Source: Tieghemostelium lacteum (Eukaryota > Evosea > Eumycetozoa > Dictyosteliales > Raperosteliaceae). From it: a stretch of 64,000 nt of DNA. The first letter of the stretch is position 1. The number at the start of each line of letters is the position of its first letter. Below, piece after piece: positions 56,024-64,000 of this stretch. The translations under genes and the position numbers were made by a program. The notes beneath the pieces are model-generated. The model saw nothing but the letters and a program-made list of their open reading frames with translations. It searched no databases and had not been told where the DNA came from. Where the stretch lies: the NCBI GenBank assembly GCA_001606155.1, contig LODT01000042.1, forward strand, positions 271,758 to 335,757, read 5' to 3'.

Positions 56024-56192
56024 TGAAGATATTTTTGATAAAAAATAATCAGATTTTTTTGAAATTATTACGAATATCTACAGATATTAGTGTGTGTGAG
56101 GTGTTAAAAAGAGAACCTTTTAGTTGATTCTATATAATTTATTTGAAAAGTGTAGATTAAATTGAATCTGTATTTTAAATTGAAAATGGTGA

Positions 56193-57023
56193 TTATGATT
56201 GTGTAGATAAGGTTTTTAAAAATGGAATCCAATTGGAGGGGATAGGTGAGTCCCAAATTGCAATTTGGTTGATATTGTAAGATGCCAGTAACTGGAATCT
56301 TTGTGTGAGTTCTTGATCTGTAAATGGCTGGTTATTGTCATCAACAGTCATCATACCGACTATAAGTTTCTTTAGTGGTATAGTTTGAGTTGCATATTGT
56401 AGTGCCTGTTGAAACCCTGTGTAGGTACCTGCATAAGTTGACATTGTCATTAAATAGTCTACCTGTGTACTAGCAATCAAAGTAAAGTTCCAAAACTCAG
56501 TGTAAGATGCCACATCAACAGTTAATATCTTTCCAATACTGTGTAGTTCTGTAGCAAATTGGTCTAGAAACTGGGAATAGAGTTCAGCGTCCTCTGATGT
56601 TCCATTCAAAGGTTCAATATCCAGATTGTATCCAGTGAATCCTTCGTCAAGTGCATGTTGAATAGCTTCATTTATAAAAGGTTGTGGGTTTGCAGCTAGT
56701 TCTCTAACCCATTCAATGACTTCAGGTCTACCCCATGGACAACATGTGGATACCATAGGCAAAGTCCACAAACCTTTAGATTGTATAGGTTCTTGCACAT
56801 CAGTGAAATTGTTGACAATCAGTTGAGAATTACTTCCCAAATTGAATCTTTCAAAAGACACTGCAGTCAGAAATGTGCTATATTGTTCAATCTGTTCCAA
56901 ATCACTTGTAATATTCTCTTGTGTTCTTTCTAATCCCATCCAAGGCATTATAAATGATGCTGACGCTACATTGCTTATCGAAATAAAAATTACAGTTAAT
57001 GTAATGGCTATTAACAACTTCAT
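56193..57023 (-). CDS. Secreted GH18/chitobiase-like TIM-barrel protein
   Basis: 276 residues, single exon, with a signal peptide (LLIAITLTVIFISISNVASA). The barrel strand YNLDIEP (GFTGYNLDIEPLNG, about residues 130-143) matches the GH18 active-site strand in its chitobiase-like form: the catalytic Glu and the Asp two residues before it are present, while the usual upstream Asp is replaced. LTVDVASYTEFW and VDYLMTMSTYAGTY fit the following strands. GH18 enzymes cleave chitin-type or N-glycan chitobiose linkages. At 276 residues it is short, so a minimal barrel or a non-catalytic lectin is possible. Several N-glycosylation sequons support secretion or lysosomal location. Confidence 0.7.
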   Translation of the reverse strand: MKLLIAITLTVIFISISNVASASFIMPWMGLERTQENITSDLEQIEQYSTFLTAVSFERFNLGSNSQLIVNNFTDVQEPIQSKGLWTLPMVSTCCPWGRPEVIEWVRELAANPQPFINEAIQHALDEGFTGYNLDIEPLNGTSEDAELYSQFLDQFATELHSIGKILTVDVASYTEFWNFTLIASTQVDYLMTMSTYAGTYTGFQQALQYATQTIPLKKLIVGMMTVDDNNQPFTDQELTQRFQLLASYNINQIAIWDSPIPSNWIPFLKTLSTQS

Positions 57024-57621
57024 TTAATATTCTAAAAAAATCAAAAAATGAATAATAAATCAATCAAAAAAAAACTTCCGTCTGAGAATTACTACAAATT
57101 GTTGATTGTAAAGACCCTTGAGACTCTCCGTATATTATAGGGACTACTTCAAAGAAGTTTTTGGAATACTTAATTGAAGTTCTGGCGCTTTTTGGATCAT
57201 TAATTCAAATAAAGACGAAATTGCACCAAATGAATTAATGATCCAAATAGGTGGATCATATTTCTGATCTTATATATATGAAGTTTAGAGGGACGTTATG
57301 TTAACTTGTAGATATTATCTCCCATACATTCTTGAAAAGCTGCCAAAATATCACCTATAATTTGTTTCCTACATAAAATGTTGGAGAAATATTATATTGG
57401 CGATTATTTCAATATAATATTAGGAAATGATATATAAATTTATAAATACATATTTAAAAGAATACCAACAAAACCCCAAAATACTATCGGAAATGATAAG
57501 AGATGTAATAATAATTTTTTAAAAAAATAATTTAAATTGATATTTTTTCTAAGAAAAATGATTTTTTTTGTTTTTTTAAAAATGAATTTCACTATAATTA
57601 GTTTTCACAACTTTTTCATAT
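57024..57621. other. Divergent AT-rich intergenic region with a long hairpin
   Basis: About 600 bp between the GH18-like gene and brca2. It includes the perfect 17-bp inverted repeat at 57191-57247. Otherwise it is AT-rich with short A/T runs, and no gene is seen. Confidence 0.6.
57191..57247. repeat. Perfect 17-bp inverted repeat, 23-nt loop
   Basis: The left arm TTTGGATCATTAATTCA (57191-57207) is the exact reverse complement of 57231-57247. Pairing stops on both sides after 17 bp. It could be a hairpin RNA, a regulatory cruciform or a mobile-element footprint. Confidence 0.9.
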
Positions 57622-60600
57622 ATGCCACTTCAGAAAAGAGAACTAGATAATGGGGTGGATAAAAATGATCATGATCATGATGATGTTTTAAACAAAAAGA
57701 TTAAATATTCACCAAAATCAGATTACTATGAAGATGATTATGATAACAATAATAATAATATACCCCCTCCAGATTTTATGAATATGGGCTTTCAAACAGG
57801 AAGCAGGAAAAAGATTGTAGTAGACCCTGAGAAATTAGCTGCAGTTGCTGTAAAGTATGGTAATATTGAAATTGACGAAGGTGACTTTAAAATTGGTCAA
57901 CTTGAGGATGATACAGAGTATATAGATAAACCATCGAATTCAGCCACCACAACATCAGCAACAGTAACAACAACAACAGCACAAACAATTACTAAATCAA
58001 CACCTTCACCACCTAGTCCACCACCAACAGTAACATCCACTACCACACCATCTAAACCTGCAAATCATTTAGGTGGTCCAAAGAAAGTTAATGCAATGTA
58101 TGCAACACCCACAAAATCAATAACAAATGCTCCTACTCCACCAACTTCAAAGAAACTATTTGCTACACCATTGAAGGCTCCTACCACCCCAGTACCTCAA
58201 CCACAGGTTAATATAGTAAATAATACAAGTACAACAGCATCAACACCAATTTCAACACCTCAAAAGGTAACTAAACCACCATTGAAGTTATCAACAACTA
58301 AACAGTTTAAACCACCTGGTAGAATAGATACACCTCCTACTGTCAGTACTAGTCCAAAAGTAGTTACACCTACAAAAACAACTGTAACTAAATCTCAACC
58401 TACACCTGCAGTGCCATCGAAAACAATCAGTGCTAAACCTATTATAAATAGTTTTAATAATAATAATATTGGTAAAAAGCGATTAAAAGATTTAGGTAAA
58501 CCATTTAGTGTTTCACCTATTGGTTTAGTGTAGGTTATATTCAAGATGTGTTGTATTGATAATTAGTTAACTAATAATTCTTTTCGATTGAATTTTTAAA
58601 GGAAACAAGAGGTTTTAAATGTAAATAGATCAAATGCAAGTGAATTTAGATTTGAGAATAATAATGACGCAAAGGAATTAAAAGTTGCAAAGAAGAATAA
58701 AACAGTTGGTGTATTGGATATATTTATATATTTACTACAACAAAAACAGGCAACATTAATAACACAGGAATGGTTGAATAATCATTATGGTTGGATAGTT
58801 TGGAAATTGGCTGCAATGGAGAGATCTTTTCCAAAGGAACTAGGTGGAAAATATCTTACTCTGAATAGAGTAATCGAACAACTGTTACAAAGGTACCAGA
58901 AAGAATTAATAGATTGTAAGAGATCAATATTAAGAAAACTATATGAACGTGATGAAACACCAGAGAGACATATGATTCTGTGTGTTTCTGATATCTTGGA
59001 AAACGAATCTGAGCAAAATAGTAATGATGATGAAGAGGAGCAAGATGATCAAAAGATGAAAGTAGATAAACCACCTCCTTTAAACAATAGAATAGAGTTG
59101 ACTGATGGCTGGTATGCTATCAATACGGTATTGGATGCACATTTAACAGAATGTTTGCATAAAAAGAAGATATTCATAGGTCAGAAACTTAGAATTCAGT
59201 TGTCTCAGATTGTGGGTAAAGAACAGGGTATATCACCCTTGGAGGACGAGAGTGATACTGTTCATTTAAAGATATTCTCTAATGGTACTCGAAGAGCTAG
59301 ATGGTTTGAGAAAATGGGTATGCAGCCTGAACCTTTGTTTCCAGTGTCTTTGCGATCGATAGTTTCAGGTGGAGGTCCTATTGGTTTGGTTAAGGTTCAA
59401 TTGGAGAAGATATATCCTTTGGCATATAAAGAAACTGTGCAAGGTGAAGATGGGTCAAAGGTAGTAGTGACTAGAACAGAGCAAGAAGAAGACCAAATTC
59501 GTAGAGATCATCAATCTCGAATGCAATCTATAGTCGAGCAGAAACAAACTGAACTTAGAGAAAAATATGAAAATGGGGGTGGATCTCTTTTGAATGGTAA
59601 GACAAGACCACGAGGACCTATGCCATCTGGAACCAAAGATGCAGGAGTTCTCTTTAGTTACTATCAAAGTTGTATTGATCAAGAGGGTTTCTTTGAGTCT
59701 TTAGATGAGGAGCAACGATGTCTATTATCAGACCATTTAGAGAAGGAAAAGAGAAAACAAATCAATGAGATGGAAGATGAACTTAAAGAACACTTGAATA
59801 GTAATCCTGGTATTAAGAATAGAGATGTCAAATTGGTATTGACAATTAAAGTCAAGGACTTACTTGTTGACCAGAAACCTGATAGTCTTCAACTAAAGAC
59901 TCCACCAATTCACCATCATGGAAATTCAACTGATCAAATTTATAACTCACTTCCTGATGTTCCTATATTTACTGCAAATTCCGATCCACAGGATTTGAAA
60001 AAGTTTACAACTCTTGGTAAATATGTGGTTTTTGATCCACTACCTTTGGATAATGCTGGTACTTGTGCTGGCGATGGTAATGCTCAGACTGAGGATACAA
60101 AGAACCAACTAGGGTATTATACATTGTTGACTATTGTTTCACCATCACAGGACCTGATAGATACATTAAAAGAATCATTGAGCTTCAATATCTATCATTT
60201 GAATCCCAAGTTTTTTCAATACAATTCACAGTTTAATCAAAAGAGAGATTACCTTGCACATATTCAATCATCAAATAAGACTCAGTTCAAATTACTCAAT
60301 GGCAATAGAAATGAACGTAAAATTAGTAATAACAATAACAGTAACTACAAGAGTCTTTCTCAAATTATTTCTAATACCATGAAATACGGCACTGAATGTG
60401 ATTTAGTTGGACTTTTAATATACTGTTCACCACTGACAAAAACAGAAACTGCGACCAAAGATGGAAAGAAACTGGAAATACAAAGAATAGTGTTTATAGT
60501 CGACGAAAGTGGATATATGGCTAAAATTCAGTTGACACGTGTTATATGGGTTACTGGAACTACAATGGTTAGTGATAATAGCAGTGACTTTACATTCCCA

Positions 60601-61029
60601 TACAAGGATGGTTTTCAAATGGATTACTATTCCACTGCTAACAATAGTAAATACCCAATGATTCAATTATCTAATCTGCAATTCAGAGGTTATAACGATC
60701 AATTAGGAATAATACAATTCAATAACAGTAAAGATTTATTGGATATCAGTACCAATCCAAAACAAAAGTCCACCCAGGAACTGTTTGGTCAAATAACTCA
60801 GTGGTTCCAAAAATCTCCTGGTTTATTTTCAACATTTTCACTCAAAGTTAAATATATTTTAAATTCATTAGGTATGACATTTAGTCAAATTCCGACTTAT
60901 AATAGCACCAATAACAATAATAATAATAATGATAACTCACAAGATACTGTAGAAAACAACAATTCACAAAGTTTGGAAAATGTAAATTTTGATTTTGATA
61001 TAGACCCAAATGAAGATTTGACAAGTTAA
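57622..61029 (+). CDS. brca2: BRCA2 orthologue, RAD51 mediator
   Basis: Loads RAD51 on single-stranded DNA in homologous recombination. Two exons, 57622-58529 and 58602-61029, with a GTAGGT...TTTAAAG intron, give 1,111 residues. A BRC repeat is at about residues 51-79 (GFQTGSRKKIVVDPEKLAAV; FQTG instead of the usual FxTA/FxTG pattern is acceptable). A Pro/Thr-rich linker follows. The DNA-binding part has the helical domain (WIVWKLAAMERSFP...LLQRYQKEL), OB1 (IELTDGWYAI, IFIGQKLRI, SNGTRRARWFEKMG, GLVKVQLEKIYPL), a tower-like charged helical insert (KQTELREKYENGG) and OB2/OB3 (YRSL-type region, ECDLVGLLIYCSP). The C-terminus is Asn-rich and acidic. It is much smaller than vertebrate BRCA2, with only one BRC repeat visible. 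Confidence 0.95.
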
Positions 61030-61066
61030 AAATAAATTTAAATAATTTTGAATTACACAAATGAGT

Positions 61067-61189
61067 TTATAACATTATATTCCATTTTTTACTGTATATT
61101 TTCTGAAGATACATATACACATATTCTATTTCTTTTGTGTGATTTAGAATTGGGTCTAAAATATTAATTATCAGAAAATTAGGTATCAT
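61067..61189 (-). pseudogene. Truncated copy of the 5' end of the adjacent LRR-type gene
   Basis: A 40-codon frame starting MIPNFLIINILDPILNHTKE. It aligns with the first ~45 residues of the gene starting at 62927 (MVIPNYLIINNILDPILNHS) and shares EIEYVYM. It then diverges and stops at ...WNIML. The rest of the gene is absent, so it is a partial tandem duplicate lying just past the 3' end of the full gene. At the DNA level the shared part is about 85-90% identical over about 80 bp by eye. Confidence 0.8.
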
Positions 61190-61250
61190 TTGATTGTAAA
61201 TAAATCTTTTTAACTTTACATTTTAAAAGTTGGTAATATAGAATTTAGAT

Positions 61251-62927
61251 TTAAATGGATGAGTTTATTATGACATTATATTTGGAGAATACATCCAATA
61301 AATCAAGTTTAATTTGAATTTGACTGGTAATTTCTGTAGATGATAAATATTCGTAAGGTAAATCAAAACATTTGATTTGATGTATTGAGGTATTGATTCT
61401 AAAGAGTTCATTAAATTCTTTTACCATACCAGTTGTGTATTTAAAGGTATTTGACATTGGAGGTGGTAGAATAAATTTATGAAGAGTTTTGTTGATTGTT
61501 AGAATTTCAATATATAGTTTACAATGATTATAACTGTTATTAAACTTGTACCCAAAATCACTGATAACTAACCCTTTTAGTGTGGTATTGTGAGACAGTG
61601 ATTTTATAAACAATCCTAAATCATTTTTAATACTATTTTCATTGTACTGAAGAGATAGTATATTATAACTTTGAACACTTGGATGTGGAATTGAAAGAAG
61701 TTGATTTAGAACACCAATATCCAATTCATGAAAATCAATAGTACGAAAATTTTTAAGTGCCAATAAATCATTAACCCCCATTGAGCTTGGTAAATGTGGT
61801 AGTGTAAGATACTGTAACCCTGATAACTGTTTTAAACTATCAAAATCCACCTCTTTGGTAATTAAAGTATGTAGATTTTTAAATTCTTTAACCAAAGATT
61901 TACCAGCATCACTTAGCAAAATGGATTTTATATTATCTTTGTGTTTCCATAACTCTAATATTATACCACCCTTACTTGTGTAAAGTTCTAGAGAATGTAT
62001 CCATTGGTTTGGTATATTGTCTGGTAATTTTTCATTGTCCCATTCTATATCATCTAAAATGACAATTAGAGTACCAGTTTTGATATTGGATAGAAAATCT
62101 ACAGCTGTTTGATATGAGGTGGTATCTTCTGTTGATACACTCACACGTTGCAGATTCATTGATTGTGATGCATGATTTAAGATTTCCAAAACCTTATCGT
62201 AATGGTCTTTATCTTCATTTAAGATAACATCCTGTATGTGTATATTTTGGCAATTCAAAGAGTTATCCAAGAGAGACTTTAACATCCATTGTGACATTCT
62301 AATTTCAACTAAAGTTATTTTAGTTAGAGAATTGGGATGAAATGAATTTCTATTTTCACCAAGAAAACTAAAATCCCAAAAGTCTAAGCTAATGACTCCT
62401 CTATTCTGAATTAACTCTCCAATTCTATTAAAATCAATTTTTGATGATTTTTGTTGAAGACTTTGAATGTGGATGTCAATGTTGGAGAATGATTTTAGTT
62501 GGTTGATTAGAAGTTCTTCAGAATCTAAAAATGATGTTTCAACAACTATAGATTCTAAATTCTTGAGTTGAGATATTGATTGATCTAAAGTCATACTTTG
62601 TACTGTATTTTTATTGAATAAAATCTGACTAACTTGATCTCTAATGATTTCATTTAAATCTTTAATAGGTTTAGGTATTCTGAATCTATAGTTATACCAT
62701 TTATATTTATTAGCAAGTGCTATGAAATCAGGTATTAATTCAACTGTTCTTGGTCTTTCTAAATTATTAACATGTCTATATTGTAATTTTACAATTATTG
62801 ATTGATTCCATTCTTTGCTGATCAATGTATATTTTCGTAAAAACATATAAACATATTCTATTTCTTTTGAGTGATTTAGAATTGGATCTAAAATATTATT
62901 AATTATTAGATAATTAGGAATAACCAT
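61251..62927 (-). CDS. LRR-type protein with F-box-like N-terminus
   Basis: 558 residues, single exon, of the large dictyostelid group with an F-box-like N-terminus and irregular leucine-rich repeats. The N-terminus (IPNYLIINNILDPILN...YTLISKEWNQSI) has the F-box helix pattern ending in the typical SKEW phrase. From about residue 110 onwards, repeats such as LKNLESIVVETSFL, LHTLITKEVDFDSLKQLSGL and LQYLTLPHLP indicate an LRR array. It may be a substrate receptor for an SCF-type ubiquitin ligase. Members are numerous and fast-evolving, and no specific partner is visible. Confidence 0.65.
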   Translation of the reverse strand: MVIPNYLIINNILDPILNHSKEIEYVYMFLRKYTLISKEWNQSIIVKLQYRHVNNLERPRTVELIPDFIALANKYKWYNYRFRIPKPIKDLNEIIRDQVSQILFNKNTVQSMTLDQSISQLKNLESIVVETSFLDSEELLINQLKSFSNIDIHIQSLQQKSSKIDFNRIGELIQNRGVISLDFWDFSFLGENRNSFHPNSLTKITLVEIRMSQWMLKSLLDNSLNCQNIHIQDVILNEDKDHYDKVLEILNHASQSMNLQRVSVSTEDTTSYQTAVDFLSNIKTGTLIVILDDIEWDNEKLPDNIPNQWIHSLELYTSKGGIILELWKHKDNIKSILLSDAGKSLVKEFKNLHTLITKEVDFDSLKQLSGLQYLTLPHLPSSMGVNDLLALKNFRTIDFHELDIGVLNQLLSIPHPSVQSYNILSLQYNENSIKNDLGLFIKSLSHNTTLKGLVISDFGYKFNNSYNHCKLYIEILTINKTLHKFILPPPMSNTFKYTTGMVKEFNELFRINTSIHQIKCFDLPYEYLSSTEITSQIQIKLDLLDVFSKYNVIINSSI

Positions 62928-63172
62928 TCTTAAAAATCATACAAAATAAAAAATTTGTAAAGACAAAAGAATTTATTTAAATATCTAGATATTTAACTTT
63001 CATGATACATCTAATTTAAAAAATTTTAATGTTATCAGAAATATAAATCCCAACATAGCAAAATTATAATATAAAATAACAATTCGATTTTATAATATAA
63101 GACTTTAAATTTTTAAAAATACTCTAGATATTTAAATACTTTTTTTTTATTTGATTTTTTACAATTAATAAA

Positions 63173-64000
63173 ATGGATATTCCATTTTATATAATTAAAT
63201 ATATCATTAGTTTTTTAAATAATGATGTAGATATTTTAAATTTGATTACTTGTTGTAAATCAAATTTTAAATATAGAGACAAAATTGAATGGAATATATG
63301 TCCATTGGGATTTTATTATCGTTATCCTGTAGATACAACAACTAAAGAGCAACCTAGTCTTGGGAATCAAATGAATATATTTAGATCAATTAATAAGACA
63401 ACGATAAATGATAGCTATAGTAGATTAACTGTACACGAGAAGTTTCAGAGATTACCAAGATCATTTCAATATCTAGAGATATTTGATCAAACTGAGTATA
63501 TTTACTTTAAAGAGATGATTGGAGAAGCTTCATTTTACATTAAAAAACTAAATATCACACATCCACCAAAAAGTTTGAATTTCATTGAATTCAATGGCTT
63601 GTTTACAAATATCACATCATTGGTATTGGGTTCTGGGTATTATAATAGTAAAAATCCTGGTATATTTGAAATAGCAGACTTTAAATTACCTCGTACTGTT
63701 AGATCATTAAATCTAGGATACGGTTTTCAATTGAAATTGAAAATTGGTACACTACCAGAGACCTTAACCGAGCTGTCTATACACTATAGTTTTGAATATG
63801 AAGGCTTTCAGTGGGGTCTTGTAATACCAAAGTCATTGATAATTTGACACTACCTATTTTCTGTACATATAAACTAAAAGTTGGTGATCTTTGTGAACCT
63901 TTACAGTCATTTGCTATAGGCGCACCTAGACTACAAGATCCCATCCCCAAAGGATTATTTCCAAGTTCACTCAAGAGAATAAGAATATTAATGGATAATG
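63173..64000 (+). pseudogene. FNIP/LRR-type gene with a frame break, runs off the right edge
   Basis: Starts at ATG 63173 with an F-box-like N-terminus (MDIPFYIIKYIISFLNNDVD). It continues with short beta repeats of the FNIP type (LPRTVRSLNLGYGFQLKLKIG, LPETLTELSIHYSF, IPKSL). At about 63838 the frame ends at TGA. The next frame continues at once as DNLTLPIFCTYKLKVGDLC, KGLFPSSLKRIRI, which is the same repeat. A single base missing around TTGATAATTTG would explain this (IPKSLINLTLP is the expected repeat). It may be a young pseudogene or an assembly error. The C-terminus lies beyond the window. Confidence 0.6.

Overview
This window looks like the nuclear genome of a dictyostelid social amoeba. 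The intergenic DNA and introns are very AT-rich, and there are A or T homopolymers upstream of genes. Introns are short (about 60-170 bp) with GTAAGT/GTATGT donors, and coding repeats encode poly-Asn, poly-Gln and Thr/Ser runs. Gene families typical of dictyostelids are present: an hssA/2C/7E-like small protein, FNIP/LRR-type proteins with F-box-like N-termini, and a secreted ML-domain protein. Codon use is less extreme than I would expect for D. discoideum, so another dictyostelid is likely; I cannot name the species. Genes are packed tightly, and many convergent or tandem neighbours are only 20-100 bp apart.

Layout. 1-15850 (minus) is one giant gene, a UBR4/BIG/pushover-type N-recognin E3 ubiquitin ligase. 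It is cut by the left window edge and has one unresolved spot near its 5' end. From 16.0 to 25.6 kb come a phospholipase D, a WRAP53/TCAB1-like WD40 protein, the ER translocon J-protein Sec63, a tiny hssA-like gene, an orphan small membrane protein and the spliceosomal SmD3. From 26 to 31 kb are a small orphan protein, an NmrA-like NAD(P)-binding protein, an unrecognised protein whose frame is interrupted by two adjacent stops, and a calcineurin-like phosphoesterase. The last two are divergent, with only 48 bp between start codons, and more than half of that gap is a perfect palindrome. From 31 to 45 kb are long-form tRNase Z, an ML-domain lipid-binding protein, a mitochondrial carrier, a B-box/kelch-like protein, a secreted beta-amylase, cytosolic isoleucyl-tRNA synthetase and a TatD-family nuclease.

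44.8-56 kb is the accessory part. It holds two paralogous Cys-rich secreted proteins, one with a large mucin-like insert. Next are two paralogous type I membrane proteins with long Ser/Thr/Asn-rich ectodomains that look like beta-helices, and short tails carrying a dileucine signal. After these comes a run of very small (30-49 codon) reading frames, all on the minus strand and several ending in Arg-Phe, which I consider the most novel part of the window. From 56 to 64 kb are a GH18/chitobiase-like protein, a BRCA2 orthologue with one visible BRC repeat, an LRR-type protein with a truncated copy of its own 5' end beside it, and an FNIP-type gene with a frame break that runs off the right edge.

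Most genes here are unrelated housekeeping functions (protein turnover, ER import, tRNA and snRNP metabolism, DNA repair) and do not form a pathway. The 44.8-56 kb block is the one stretch where neighbours look functionally or evolutionarily linked: it contains two local duplications of secreted or surface proteins and the small-ORF cluster. No tRNA, rRNA, CRISPR array or mobile element was recognised.
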